Below, piece by piece: positions 8,617 through 18,027 of a stretch of 64,000 nt of DNA. Where the stretch lies: contig JAVJON010000010.1 in the NCBI GenBank assembly GCA_040216765.1, positions 1 to 64,000 of the forward strand, read 5' to 3'. The stretch's first letter is position 1. Every line of letters begins with the position of its first letter. The stretch comes from Marinibaculum sp040216765. Its GTDB lineage: Bacteria > Pseudomonadota > Alphaproteobacteria > Ferrovibrionales > Ferrovibrionaceae. Made by a program: the position numbers and the translations under genes. The notes beneath the pieces were generated by a model, which made no database searches, was not told where the DNA came from, and saw nothing but the letters and a program-made list of their open reading frames with translations.

Positions 8617-9570
8617 CTACGCCGGCAATCCTCCGAGAAAATCGAGCAGGATGCGGTTCACCTCTTCGGGCCGCTCCTGCTGGGTCCAGTGGCCGGCGCC
8701 GGGCAGGAAATGCGGGCCGTGCAGGTTCGGCACCTTGGCCGCCAGATCGGCCCGGATCCTGTCCAGCCCGCGCACCGCCAGCACCATGTCGCGGTCGCCG
8801 GCGATGAAGCAGGCGGGCTGGCGGATGGGCGCGTCGTGGAACGGCGCCATCAGCTCCCAGCTCAGGTCGACATTGCGGTACCAGTTCAGCGGCCCGCGGA
8901 AGCCCGAGCGCGCGAACTCCGCCGCGTAGTGGTCCAGGTCCGCCTCGGTCAGCCAGGACGGCAGGCGGTCGCGCGGCGGCGCGGTGTCCAGGACGCCGCC
9001 GCCCGGCGGCACGATGGCGATCCACTCGTCGCCCTTTGCCACGTCGCCGGAGCCGACATAGTAGATCCGCAGCAGACTGTCGCGGATATCGGCCTCCAGC
9101 TCGGCCTCCGCCACGCCGGGCTCCTGGAAGTACAGCATGTAGAAGCCGCTATGCCCGTGGTCGCGCATCGCCTGGGTCAGGCTGCGCGCGCCCCGCGGCG
9201 AGTAGGGGACGCTGAGGCCGGCCACCGCGCGGATCCGGTCCGGGCGCAGCAGGGCGCTGTGCCAGGCGACGGGGGCGCCCCAGTCATGGCCGATGGCGAC
9301 TGCGGTCTCGATCTCCAGCGCGTCCAGCAGGGCGATCGCGTCGCCGGCGAGGTGCAGCTGGGTATAGGCGTTCACCGGCTCGGGTGCGATCGACCCGGCA
9401 TAGCCGCGCTGGTTCGGCGCGATGACCCGGTAGCCTGCCGCGGCGAGAGCGGGGATCTGGTGGCGCCAGGAATAGGCGCTCTCCGGCCAGCCGTGCAGCA
9501 GCAGGACGGCGGGGCCCTGGCCCTCGTCGACGATGGCGAAGGGGCCGTTGCGGGTCTCGATGGTCTTCAT
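8617..9570 (-). CDS. Alpha/beta hydrolase, epoxide hydrolase / haloacid dehalogenase-like
   Basis: A 317-residue alpha/beta-hydrolase-fold enzyme. HGWPE is the oxyanion motif, GHDWGAP holds the nucleophile Asp, and PGAGHWTQQERPEEV near the C-terminus carries the catalytic His; GDRDMVL holds the acid residue region. The Asp nucleophile with HGWPE is typical of soluble epoxide hydrolases and fluoroacetate dehalogenases. The ATG at 9570 is preceded by GGGGAGGCATC. It stands alone between two REP-like repeats. Substrate unknown. Confidence 0.8.
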   Translation of the reverse strand: MKTIETRNGPFAIVDEGQGPAVLLLHGWPESAYSWRHQIPALAAAGYRVIAPNQRGYAGSIAPEPVNAYTQLHLAGDAIALLDALEIETAVAIGHDWGAPVAWHSALLRPDRIRAVAGLSVPYSPRGARSLTQAMRDHGHSGFYMLYFQEPGVAEAELEADIRDSLLRIYYVGSGDVAKGDEWIAIVPPGGGVLDTAPPRDRLPSWLTEADLDHYAAEFARSGFRGPLNWYRNVDLSWELMAPFHDAPIRQPACFIAGDRDMVLAVRGLDRIRADLAAKVPNLHGPHFLPGAGHWTQQERPEEVNRILLDFLGGLPA

Positions 9571-9633
9571 GATGCCTCCCCGGGGTTGCCGGGAGGATGG
9601 CGGGGAAGCGGGGCGGCGGCAACTCTCCCGCCG

Positions 9634-9724
9634 CGTCATTCCAGGCCTTGAGCCTGGAATCCATTCCGCTTGCGTTGCGGCCAGGCTGGCGGAATGGATC
9701 CTTGGCTCAAGGCCAAGGATGACG
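9634..9724. repeat. REP-like intergenic hairpin repeat, copy 2
   Basis: A clean copy: CGTCATTCCAGGCCTTGAG at the left end is answered by CTCAAGGCCAAGGATGACG at the right, with CATTCCGC / GCGGAATG as inner arms. It sits 24 bp past the stop of nrdB and upstream of the hydrolase gene, consistent with terminating nrdB transcription. Confidence 0.75.
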
Positions 9725-9747
9725 AAAGTGGGAGTTGGCTGCCCCCC

Positions 9748-10707
9748 TCAGTCGAACGCCTCGTCCCAGCTGCCCTTGGTGGCGGCGCGGCTGTATTCGG
9801 TGGCGCGGCTTTCGAAGAAATTCGCGTGCTCCACGCCGTTCAGCATCGCCTCCAGCCAGGGCAGCGGGTTGCGGTCGACCCGGAAGATCGGCTGCAGGCC
9901 GAGCTGCGCCAGGCGGCGGTCGGCGGTGTAGCGGATATAGGCCTTCACCTCCGCGGCGCTCAGCCCCTCGACCTCGCCCAGGCCGAAGGCCATGTCCACG
10001 AAGGCATCCTCATGGTCCACGATGGTGGCGCAGGCGCGATAGATGTCGTGCCGCAGGGCATCGTCCCAGACCTCCGGGTTCTCGGCCACGAAGGTGCGGA
10101 ACAGGCGGATGATCGAGGCGGTGTGCAGGCTCTCGTCGCGCACCGACCAGGAGATGATCTGCCCCATGCCCTTCATCTTGTTGAAGCGCGGGAAGTTCAG
10201 CAGGATCGCGAAGGAGGCGAACAGCTGCACGCCTTCCGTGAAGCCGCCGAACACCGCCAGGGTCTTGGCGATCTCCCGCGGGTTCTCGGTCGAGAATTGC
10301 TGCATGTAGTCATACTTGTCCTTCAGCACCTGGTAGCGCAGGAAGGCGGAATATTCCGCCTCCGGCATGCCGATGGTGTCCAGCAGGTGCGAATAGGCCG
10401 CGATATGCACCGTCTCCATGTTGGAGAAGGCGGCCAGCATCATCTGCACCTCGGTCGGCTGAAAGACCCGCGCATAGTGGCGCATGTAGCAGTTGTTCAC
10501 TTCCACGTCGGCCTGCACGAAGAAGCGGAAGATCTGCGTCAGCAGGTGCCGCTCCTCGTCGGTCAGCGAGCGGCTCCAGTCCTTCACGTCGTCGGCCAGC
10601 GGCACCTCTTCCGGCAGCCAGTGGCTGCGCTGCTGCGCCAGCCAGGCGTCATAGGCCCAGGGATAGGCGAAGGGCTTGTAGACCGGGCTGGCGGAGAGGA
10701 GCGACAT
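9748..10707 (-). CDS. nrdB: Ribonucleoside-diphosphate reductase class Ia, beta subunit
   Basis: A 319-residue NrdB, which carries the di-iron centre and tyrosyl radical used by NrdA to reduce ribonucleotides. The diiron ligands are recognisable: Asp in FFVQADVEVNN, Glu and His in NMETVHIAAY, Glu in GGFTEGVQL, and Glu/His in VRDESLHT. The radical Tyr is the Y of ETVHIAAY, four residues after the ligand His as in E. coli Tyr122. The C-terminal WDEAFD tail should bind NrdA. It lies 271 bp downstream of nrdA on the same strand, with its own NrdR-box-like site at 10747, so it may be transcribed separately. Confidence 0.93.
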   Translation of the reverse strand: MSLLSASPVYKPFAYPWAYDAWLAQQRSHWLPEEVPLADDVKDWSRSLTDEERHLLTQIFRFFVQADVEVNNCYMRHYARVFQPTEVQMMLAAFSNMETVHIAAYSHLLDTIGMPEAEYSAFLRYQVLKDKYDYMQQFSTENPREIAKTLAVFGGFTEGVQLFASFAILLNFPRFNKMKGMGQIISWSVRDESLHTASIIRLFRTFVAENPEVWDDALRHDIYRACATIVDHEDAFVDMAFGLGEVEGLSAAEVKAYIRYTADRRLAQLGLQPIFRVDRNPLPWLEAMLNGVEHANFFESRATEYSRAATKGSWDEAFD

Positions 10708-10746
10708 GGCGGGGTCTCCCAGGTATAGCGGCGGAAGGCAGGGCGA

Positions 10747-10762
10747 CCACTATATGTAGTGA
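10747..10762. promoter_or_regulatory. NrdR box upstream of nrdB
   Basis: CCACTATATGTAGTGA matches the NrdR consensus (ACACTATATATAGTGT) at 13 of 16 positions and contains the perfect inverted repeat CACTA/TAGTG. It lies about 40 bp upstream of the nrdB start. NrdR normally uses two boxes about 31 bp apart; I do not see a convincing second one here. Confidence 0.65.
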
Positions 10763-10978
10763 AAATGGGGCATGCAAGCGCCAACAGGCATGGCGCTTGT
10801 CGCAGCCAAAAGGGGGGCGCCGATACTGTGGCGCCGCCCGAGTTGGAGAGGGAGGAGAAGTTCTACTGGCCGGCCCGACAGGGGACGTACCGGCCGACCC
10901 TCCCGCCGGGGCAGGCTGCTTCTCTTGGCAGCCCCGGCAGAAGCTCGTGAGGGGAAGGCCCCATTGCCGCCATGTGGC

Positions 10979-12847
10979 TCACTGGCATGCGAGGCATTCC
11001 TCGTAATCGTTGTTCGCGGGCGCGGCGGCCATCTTCTGGCGCGGCGCCTCGATATCGTTGATCCGGCCCACGAAGGGAACAGCGGTTACGGTGGGCAGTT
11101 CCACCGCCGGGCCGGCCACCTTGTCCGCCCGCTGGATCGACATGGAGCGGCAGTAGTAGAGGCTCTTCACGCCTTTCTTCCAGGCCTGGAAATGGATCTG
11201 GTGCAGGTCGCGCTTATGCACGTCGGCCGCCAGGAAGATGTTCAGGCTCTGCGCCTGGCAGATCGACGGGCTGCGATCGGCGGCCAGGTCGATCACCCAG
11301 CGCTGGTCCAGCTCGAAGGCGGTCTTGAAGATGTCCTTCTCGTCGTCGCTCAGGCAGTCCAGGTTCCGCACCGAGCCCTCGTCGGCGATGATCGCGCTCC
11401 AGGTCGCCTCGTCGTTGCGGCCGCGCTCGGCCAGCAGCTTCACGAGGTACTTGTTGCGCACCAGGTAGGAGCCGGACAGGGTCTTGTGGGTGAAGGCATT
11501 GCCGGCGATCGGCTCGATCCCCGGGCTGGCGCCGCCGCAGATGATCGAGATCGACGCGGTCGGCGCGATCGCCAGCTTGTTGGAGAAGCGCTCGCCGATG
11601 CCGTAGTCGGCGGCGTCGGGGCAGGGCCCGCGTTCCGCCGCCAGGGTCAGCGAGGCCTCGTCCGCGGCGGCGCGGATGTGGCGGAACACGGTCTTGTTCC
11701 AGACCTTCGCCATCACGCTCTCGAACGGCACATTGTTGGCCTGCAGGAAGGAATGGAAGCCCATCACCCCCAGGCCGACGCTGCGCTCGCGCATCGCGGC
11801 ATAGGCGGCCTTCTTCATCGAGGGCGGCGCCTTGGCGATGAAATCCTCCAGGACATTGTCCAGGAAGCGCAGGCAGTCCTCGATGAACAGCGGATGCTCC
11901 CGCCATTCGTGGAAATATTCCACGTTCAGCGAGGACAGGCAGCAGACCGCGGTGCGGTCGTTGCCCAGATGGTCGATCCCGGTCGGCAGGGTGATCTCGC
12001 TGCACAGGTTGGAGGTCTTCACCTCCAGCCCGGCGAGCTTGTGATGCTCCGGCATCGCGGCGTTCACCCGGTCGATGAACACCAGGTAGGGCTCGCCGGT
12101 CTCGATCCGCGCGGTCAGCAGGCGGATCCAGAGCTGGCGGGCCGGCACCTGTTTCTGCACGGTGCCGTCCAGCGGGCTGACCAGGGCCCAGCTCTCGTCC
12201 GCCTCGACCGCCCGCATGAAGGCGTCGGAGACCAGCACGCCGTGATGCAGGTTCAGCGCCTTGCGGTTCGGGTCGCCGCCGGTGGGCCGGCGCAGCTCGA
12301 TGAATTCCTCGATCTCGGGATGGTCGATCGGCAGGTAGACCGCGGCCGAGCCGCGGCGCAGCGACCCTTGCGAGATCGCCAGGGTCAGGCTGTCCATCAC
12401 GCGGATGAAGGGCACCACGCCGGAGGTCTTGCCGTTGCGGCCGACCTTCTCGCCGATGCCGCGGAGATTGCCCCAGTAGCTGCCGATGCCGCCGCCCTTG
12501 GAGGCCAGCCAGACATTCTCGTTCCACAGGCCGACGATGCCCTCCAGGCTGTCGCTGGCCTCGTTCAGGAAGCAGGAGATCGGCAGGCCGCGGTCGGTGC
12601 CGCCATTGGACAGGACCGGGGTCGCCGGCATGAACCAGAGCTTGCTGATATAGTTGTACAGGCGCTGGGCATGGGCATCGTCGTCGGCATAGTAGCTGGC
12701 GACGCGGGCGAACATGTCCTGGTAGCTCTCGCCCGGCAGCAGGTAGCGGTCCTCGAGGGTCGCCTTGCCGAAATCGGTCAGCAGCGCATCGCGGCTCCGC
12801 TCGATCTCGACCCGGCCCCCGTTTCTTGTTTGGACGACATCCCGCAC
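10979..12847 (-). CDS. nrdA: Ribonucleoside-diphosphate reductase class Ia, alpha subunit
   Basis: The catalytic subunit of class Ia ribonucleotide reductase, about 622 residues. Redox cysteines appear in ISCFLNEAS and AVCCLSSLN, the catalytic N-C-E cluster in SNLCSEITLP, the loop GGIGSYWG near the effector site, and a C-terminal ECLAC (CxxC) pair for reactivation by thioredoxin. The N-terminus starts directly with the reductase domain, so there is no ATP-cone; E. coli NrdA is about 760 residues with the cone. The frame is open to a TTG at 12901, but a GTG at 12847 has AGGGGG nine bases upstream and lies behind a plausible promoter, so that start was chosen. Confidence 0.9.
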   Translation of the reverse strand: MRDVVQTRNGGRVEIERSRDALLTDFGKATLEDRYLLPGESYQDMFARVASYYADDDAHAQRLYNYISKLWFMPATPVLSNGGTDRGLPISCFLNEASDSLEGIVGLWNENVWLASKGGGIGSYWGNLRGIGEKVGRNGKTSGVVPFIRVMDSLTLAISQGSLRRGSAAVYLPIDHPEIEEFIELRRPTGGDPNRKALNLHHGVLVSDAFMRAVEADESWALVSPLDGTVQKQVPARQLWIRLLTARIETGEPYLVFIDRVNAAMPEHHKLAGLEVKTSNLCSEITLPTGIDHLGNDRTAVCCLSSLNVEYFHEWREHPLFIEDCLRFLDNVLEDFIAKAPPSMKKAAYAAMRERSVGLGVMGFHSFLQANNVPFESVMAKVWNKTVFRHIRAAADEASLTLAAERGPCPDAADYGIGERFSNKLAIAPTASISIICGGASPGIEPIAGNAFTHKTLSGSYLVRNKYLVKLLAERGRNDEATWSAIIADEGSVRNLDCLSDDEKDIFKTAFELDQRWVIDLAADRSPSICQAQSLNIFLAADVHKRDLHQIHFQAWKKGVKSLYYCRSMSIQRADKVAGPAVELPTVTAVPFVGRINDIEAPRQKMAAAPANNDYEECLACQ

Positions 12848-12910
12848 GCGCTTGTTCCCCCTGAACGGCTTGGCTGTAGATCTGTCCCGGAACACGACCA
12901 AGACCTAGAT

Positions 12911-12938
12911 ATGGTATCCTCATATCAATCGACGTCAA
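12911..12938 (-). promoter_or_regulatory. Putative sigma-70 promoter of nrdA
   Basis: On the minus strand TTGACG (12933-12938) and TACCAT (12911-12916) are spaced by 16 bp in a locally AT-rich stretch. An inverted repeat GATATG/CATATC (12908-12926) overlaps the -10 region and could be an operator. The start of transcription would fall near 12904, which argues against the TTG at 12901 as the nrdA start. The 12848-13190 gap also holds a perfect CCCGCGG/CCGCGGG hairpin at 12984-12999 and no gene. Confidence 0.4.
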
Positions 12939-13190
12939 CAAGATGTATGATCTTTGTCAGGGAGACGCGCCGGGGCAGGGCAACCCGCGGGACCGCGGGA
13001 CCGGCCGGCGATGCGCGTTCCGGTCGTCATGGGCGGCAATTGACCGAAAGCCGAACAGGCGGCAAACATGAAACCAGGGATTTGCCAAGGATTCGCCGGA
13101 CGTCCTGCGGGCAACCGCGGACGCGGTCGATGAACCGAGGCGTGGCCCGGCTGGACGCGGGCCACCGGCCGATGGGAGGGCAGGGGCGCC

Positions 13191-16100
13191 ATGACGGCAC
13201 AGACGGAGAAACCGGCCTCCGCGGCCGCCGCGTCTGTCGATGAGCGGCCCGAGGGGCGCTCTCCGGCACCCGATCCTGTGACCGCCGAACCGGAAGCGAC
13301 CGAACCGGAGAAGACTGAACCGGAGAAGACTGGGCCGGGCAAGACCAACCCGGACGAGACCGGGACGGACAAGACTGGCCCGGACGGGACTGGGCCTGAC
13401 GGCGCCGCGCCGGAGGCTGCCAGCCAGGAGGCCGGCAAGCCGGAGGCGGCGTCCGCAGGGCAGACGGCGGGCGCCGATGCGACAGCTGACGCCGATACGA
13501 CAGCGGCCGGTCGCGACGCGGCGCCGGGCGGCGCGACGCCTGCCGACGCTCAGCCTGGCTCCACGCCCGTTGCGCCGCCGCCGATCCGGCCGGCACTGCG
13601 CGGCACCCCCTATGCACAGGCCGCTGCAGCGGGCGCCCCGGCGGACGGCCAGGCGGCCGGGGCCGGCGGCGATCCGGGCGGCAAGGCCGCGCGGGGGCGC
13701 GAGGGCCGCGGCCTGTTCGGCTTCGTCCGGCGCGGCGAGCGCAAGGCCGGGCCGAAAGCGGCGCCGGCGCGGCCCGCCAGCGGCAAGGCCGCGGGCGCGG
13801 CGACCGGGGCGGATACCGGGAAGACCCCGCCGCAGGAGGTCTGGGGCGACACCATGTCCCGCGAGGCCCTGCGCCGCCTGAGCGGCGAGATGCAGCCGGA
13901 CGCCGGCAAGCCCGGGGCCGCGGCAGCTCCCGGGGCAGGTCCCGCGGCAGATCCCGGGGCAGTTCCCGGGGCGGCGCCGGCGGCGGCTCCGGCGCAGCGG
14001 CAGGAGCCGTTGCAGGTGGCGGGCCGCCGGCTGCCCACCATCGGTGCCGGCCAGGGAGGCCCGCGGGACGCCATGCCGGCTGCATCGACGACAGCGGCCG
14101 CTCCATCCCCGCCGGCGGCCGGGACCGCCGGTCCCGACGGCACCGCGGGCGGCCCGGACCGGGATGACCCGCAGCGGGTTGCCGGGGACGGGAAAGGCTC
14201 AGACACGCCGCCGGCGGCCGGCACCGGCCCGGAAGATGCCGCGGCGCCGGTGGCGGACGGCGATATCGACATGGCCGCCTCGCCCTATGTGCGGCCCGGC
14301 GAGCAGGTGGGACAGTATTGGTGGGGTACCGGCACCGTGCGTGAGGCGAAGGCGGCGGCAGACGCTGCGGCAGCGGCGAAGAGTTCGGCGGGGGCGCAGG
14401 ACAAGGATCCGGCATCCGCGTCACCGGAGCGGGACATGTCCGCCGCGAAAGCGGGGCCAGCCGCGACGGCCGGGCCGGCGGCGCCGCCCGGAGCCGGCCC
14501 GGCCGAAGCCGCGGCGTCCGAACGCCGGGACGGTGCCGGGCGCAAGGCCCCTGCCGGGCCGGTCGCCGCGAAGCCGCCGGGGCCGGAGGTCGCGGCGGGC
14601 GCCGACGCCCTGGTCTCCCGCCTGCCGGCGACCCGTCCGGAAGCGCCGGCCCGGCCCCGCCCGACAGCCCGGCCCGAGCCGACAGCCCGGCCCGGCGCGT
14701 CCGCCGGCCGCCTGGACATGGCGGCGGCGGCACAGCAGGCCGCGCTGGCGCAGGCCAGCAGCGGGCATCGCGGCCTGCGCCGCCTGCTGGTGACCCTGGG
14801 CCTGCTGCTGACGGCCGGCTGGCTGGTCCTGGCCTACTTCTATGTCGGCACGTCGGTCGGCTGGGAGAACGTGCCCTTCCTGCTGCCCGGCGAGATCGGC
14901 AGCTTCCTGGCCGGCATCGCCGCGCCGCTCGCCTTCCTCTGGATGTTCATCGCGGTACTGATCAACGGCCGGGAATCCGCCGCGCGCGGCCGCGCCCTGC
15001 TGGACCTGATGGCGCGGCTCGACGGCCCCTCGCCCGAGGCGGAGCGCCGGGTGGCCAGCCTGTTCGAGGCGGTGGAGGCGCAGGGCGAGCGGATGCAGGG
15101 CCTGTCCGACCGGATCCGCTCGGAAGCCGAGCTGCTGCACGACACGATCGGCAGCAGCGGCGGCGCCCTGCGCGAGGTCAGCGCGGGCCTGACCCGGGAG
15201 ATGGACCAGACCCGCCGGCTGGTCACCGAGCAGTCGGAGAGCCTGCGCCTGCTGGTCACCGACATCACCGCCCACAATGCCAAGCTGGCGGAGCTGTCGG
15301 GGTCGCAGGGATCGGACCTGCGCGCGGCCTCCGAAGAGGCACGCAATGCCGCCGAGGCGGTCAGCGCGGAGCTGGACCGCAAGCTGAAGGCGCTGGACGG
15401 CGCCCTGTCGCGGTCGCAGCAGGCGTTCCGCTCGATCGGCGGCGCCATCGAGATCTCCGCCGGCGACCTGGAAGGGGCGGCGGACAAGGCCGTCGGTTTC
15501 GTGCGCCAGGCCTCCACCGCGATGTCGACCGAGGCCCGCGCGATCGGCGAGGCCTCCGACGCCTCGGTGCGCCGGGTCGAGCAGGCCGTCGCGGCGATCA
15601 AGCGCTACAAGGACGATGCCGACGGCATGGGCGCGGCGCTGCTGACCCGGCTGCGGCAGACCGCCGACGTGGTGCGCAAGGAGAGCGAGGGCTTCAAGGC
15701 CGGCCTGGTCGCGGCGAACGACCAGCTGGAAGAGCTCGGCGCCAGCCTGAAGGAGCAGAGCGAGTCCGCCGACCTGTCGGCGCAGTCGCTCCTGTCCCAT
15801 GCGGAGACCATCCAGCAGGCCGGCCGCGCGGCGGCGGCCAGCATCGAAGGGCTGGGCCGCATGCTGGAGGAACAGCGCGCCTCCCTGGAAAAGGTCGGCC
15901 GCGACAGCGACCGGGTGCTGAGCGAGGCGGGCCAGAGCGTGCGGCGCGAAAGCTCCGCCCTGTCGGGCGCCGCCGACCGGCTGATCGAGCGGTCCGAGGC
16001 GTTCGGCGAGAGCATCGCCGGCCAGACCCGCTCGCTGGAGCAGGCCGGCGACCGGATGGACAACCGCGCCGGCCAGCTGGCGCAGGTCCTGGGCGAGCGG

Positions 16101-17876
16101 GTGGGCGAACTGACCCGCCTGACCGGCGAGACCGGGCGCCTCGCCGGCAGCCTGCAGGCGTCCCTGCAGGCGGCGACGGCCGGCGTGGACAATGCCACCG
16201 CCGCGGCGATGCAGAAGGCGGCCGATGCCGCCGCCGCCCTGAAGGAGGGCAGCGACACCATCGAGGCGGTGGTGAACGGCGCCGCGCAGCATCTCGACCA
16301 TGTGCTGAACGGCACCGGCCAGCGGGTCGAGGGGCTGGAATCCACCGTCGAGCGGATCTCGTTGAGCCTGCGGGATGTCGGCGATGCGGCGCTGAAGGAG
16401 ACCGGCGAGCTGCAGACCGCGGCGCAGCGCGTGGCCGAGCGGCTGCAGCATGTCGGCGAGGTGGCCCGCCAGCAGGTCTCCGGCATGGGCGAGAGCGCCG
16501 AGCGCGCGGCGGTGCAGACCCGCCAGACCGGCGAGTTCGCGCGGCAGCAGACACAGGAGTTGCAGGCCATCGCCGGCGAGCTGGGCGATGCGCTGGACGG
16601 GCTGGGCGAGATCCTGCTGCGGCGCCTGCGCTCCCTGCGGGAGGCCGGCGAGGAGGCACGCGGCGAGACAGCTGCGCTGGGCGAGGCCGCGGAGCGGGTC
16701 GAGCGCGACCTGCACGGCAATGCCGAGAGCGCGCGCCGCGAACTGGCGGAGATGAAGACCTCGGCCTCCGGCGCGGCGACGGAGATCGTCGGCCTGCGCG
16801 ATGCGGCGCAGAAGCAGATGGACAGCCTGAACCAGCTCGCCGCCCGCCTGGCGGTGCAGGCCGCCGCGATCGGCGAGACCCTGCAGGGCCGCGCCGCCCT
16901 GCTGGAGCAGGCGGCGAACGTCGCGGCCCACCGCACCGGGGAGATCGGCGACAGCCTGGAGCATCATGCCGACAGCATCGCGCGCAATGCGGACAAGGCG
17001 GCGGTGCGGATGGAGAGCCTGCGCAGCGCGATGTCCGGCGGCGCCGGCGAGGTGCAGCGCGCCAGCGGCGAGGCGATCCAGTCGATGACCTCCGCCAACG
17101 AGGCGCTGCGCCGCACCGCGATGGAGGTCAACCAGGCGGCCGGCTCGGCACGCGCCGCCGCCGACGGCACGGTCGACACCCTGCGCAAGGCGGCAAGCGG
17201 GCTGGAGGAAGCCGGCTCGTCGGTGGCGGAGCGGGCGGAGGCCGCGGCGGCCCGCTTCTCCGACACCCAGCGCTCCCTGGCGGAACGCTCCGATGCGGCG
17301 GTCGAGGCGCTCTACAACGTCAATGCGGAGCTGGACAACCACATCAACAGCCTGTCGGACCTGGCCACCCGCACCCTGGAGAACGCCAAGGCGACGGCGG
17401 AGACCCTGATCGCCCAGGCCGGCGAGATCGAGGCGGCGACGGAACGCGCCGGCGGCCGCACCGAGGAGCTGCGCCAGGCGGCGAAGGAGCTGTCGTCGGG
17501 CGACTTCCTGCGCACCGCGGCCTTTGTCACCGAGAGCCTGAACGACATCTCCATCGACCTGGCGCGGGTGCTGGACCGCGACCTGACCGAGGATCTCTGG
17601 CGGCGCTACTACAAGGGCGAGCGCGGCCTGTTCGCGCGCCGCCTGCTGGACAAGCGCGATGTCGCGGCGATCCGCAAGAACTACGACAGCGACCCGGAGT
17701 TCAAGCGCTTCGTCGACAAGTACCTGAAGGGCTTCGGCGACCTGCTGGCCCATGCCCGCGATGCCGAGCACGAGGAGCTGCTCAGCTCCGCCTTCATCTC
17801 GTCGGACATCGGCAAGGTCTACCTGCTGCTGCGCGAGAGCGTCGGCCGCAACGCGCCGCGCGCGTCAGAGGGCTGA
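13191..17876 (+). CDS. Large membrane-anchored coiled-coil protein with Pro/Ala-rich N-terminus
   Basis: A 1561-residue protein of unknown function. Residues 1 to about 515 are low-complexity, rich in Ala, Pro, Gly, Lys and Glu, with pentapeptide repeats near residues 34-68. Two membrane segments follow (about 523-545 and 566-590), separated by a short loop. From about 600 to 1450 the sequence is Ala/Glu/Arg/Gln-rich with heptad-like spacing and no Pro-rich breaks, as in long coiled coils or apolipoprotein-like repeats. The last ~120 residues form a compact conserved-looking domain (from SSGDFLRTAAFVTESLNDIS on). A strong GGGAGGGCAGGGG ribosome site precedes the ATG. I expect an inner-membrane protein with the coiled coil in cytoplasm or periplasm, perhaps a scaffold or structural protein. 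It is monocistronic, convergent with the dehydrogenase at 18028. Confidence 0.8.
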   Translation: MTAQTEKPASAAAASVDERPEGRSPAPDPVTAEPEATEPEKTEPEKTGPGKTNPDETGTDKTGPDGTGPDGAAPEAASQEAGKPEAASAGQTAGADATADADTTAAGRDAAPGGATPADAQPGSTPVAPPPIRPALRGTPYAQAAAAGAPADGQAAGAGGDPGGKAARGREGRGLFGFVRRGERKAGPKAAPARPASGKAAGAATGADTGKTPPQEVWGDTMSREALRRLSGEMQPDAGKPGAAAAPGAGPAADPGAVPGAAPAAAPAQRQEPLQVAGRRLPTIGAGQGGPRDAMPAASTTAAAPSPPAAGTAGPDGTAGGPDRDDPQRVAGDGKGSDTPPAAGTGPEDAAAPVADGDIDMAASPYVRPGEQVGQYWWGTGTVREAKAAADAAAAAKSSAGAQDKDPASASPERDMSAAKAGPAATAGPAAPPGAGPAEAAASERRDGAGRKAPAGPVAAKPPGPEVAAGADALVSRLPATRPEAPARPRPTARPEPTARPGASAGRLDMAAAAQQAALAQASSGHRGLRRLLVTLGLLLTAGWLVLAYFYVGTSVGWENVPFLLPGEIGSFLAGIAAPLAFLWMFIAVLINGRESAARGRALLDLMARLDGPSPEAERRVASLFEAVEAQGERMQGLSDRIRSEAELLHDTIGSSGGALREVSAGLTREMDQTRRLVTEQSESLRLLVTDITAHNAKLAELSGSQGSDLRAASEEARNAAEAVSAELDRKLKALDGALSRSQQAFRSIGGAIEISAGDLEGAADKAVGFVRQASTAMSTEARAIGEASDASVRRVEQAVAAIKRYKDDADGMGAALLTRLRQTADVVRKESEGFKAGLVAANDQLEELGASLKEQSESADLSAQSLLSHAETIQQAGRAAAASIEGLGRMLEEQRASLEKVGRDSDRVLSEAGQSVRRESSALSGAADRLIERSEAFGESIAGQTRSLEQAGDRMDNRAGQLAQVLGERVGELTRLTGETGRLAGSLQASLQAATAGVDNATAAAMQKAADAAAALKEGSDTIEAVVNGAAQHLDHVLNGTGQRVEGLESTVERISLSLRDVGDAALKETGELQTAAQRVAERLQHVGEVARQQVSGMGESAERAAVQTRQTGEFARQQTQELQAIAGELGDALDGLGEILLRRLRSLREAGEEARGETAALGEAAERVERDLHGNAESARRELAEMKTSASGAATEIVGLRDAAQKQMDSLNQLAARLAVQAAAIGETLQGRAALLEQAANVAAHRTGEIGDSLEHHADSIARNADKAAVRMESLRSAMSGGAGEVQRASGEAIQSMTSANEALRRTAMEVNQAAGSARAAADGTVDTLRKAASGLEEAGSSVAERAEAAAARFSDTQRSLAERSDAAVEALYNVNAELDNHINSLSDLATRTLENAKATAETLIAQAGEIEAATERAGGRTEELRQAAKELSSGDFLRTAAFVTESLNDISIDLARVLDRDLTEDLWRRYYKGERGLFARRLLDKRDVAAIRKNYDSDPEFKRFVDKYLKGFGDLLAHARDAEHEELLSSAFISSDIGKVYLLLRESVGRNAPRASEG
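13291..13395 (+). repeat. Seven tandem 15-bp units inside the large coiled-coil gene
   Basis: Seven contiguous 15-bp units, each starting CGG, run in frame (13291, 13306, 13321, 13336, 13351, 13366, 13381) and encode degenerate five-residue repeats of the type P-E-K-T-x. Units 2 and 3 differ at only one or two bases, which points to recent slippage. A second short array of 12-bp CCCGGGGCA-type units lies at about 13928-13975. Confidence 0.8.
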
Positions 17877-17893
17877 AGCCGTCACATTCTCCC

Positions 17894-17981
17894 GGTCATC
17901 CCGGCCCCCGAGCCGGGATCCATGCCGCCAGCCACGCCGCGCCGATGGCGGAATGGATTCCCGCTCAAGGCGGGAATGACG
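17894..17981. repeat. REP-like intergenic hairpin repeat, copy 3
   Basis: Starts GGTCATCCC and ends GGGAATGACG; inner segments around GGGATCCATGCCGCC and GGCGGAATGGATTCCC pair with each other. It fills the gap between two convergent genes and probably terminates both. Confidence 0.7.
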
Positions 17982-18027
17982 GGGGAGAGACGCCGGAACG
18001 CTGTTCCCGGGGCAGGCAACGGCCGGC

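Noticed and set aside
12908..12953. A pair of NrdR boxes upstream of nrdA
   Set aside because: Two weak matches (9-10 of 16) occur but their spacing is about 34 bp rather than 31, so I kept only a generic promoter call.
14421..17771. An open frame of over 1100 codons on the strand opposite the large coiled-coil gene
   Set aside because: It is an antisense shadow caused by extreme GC-rich codon use. It has no recognisable domain and the plus strand shows a clear ribosome site, membrane helices and coiled-coil composition.
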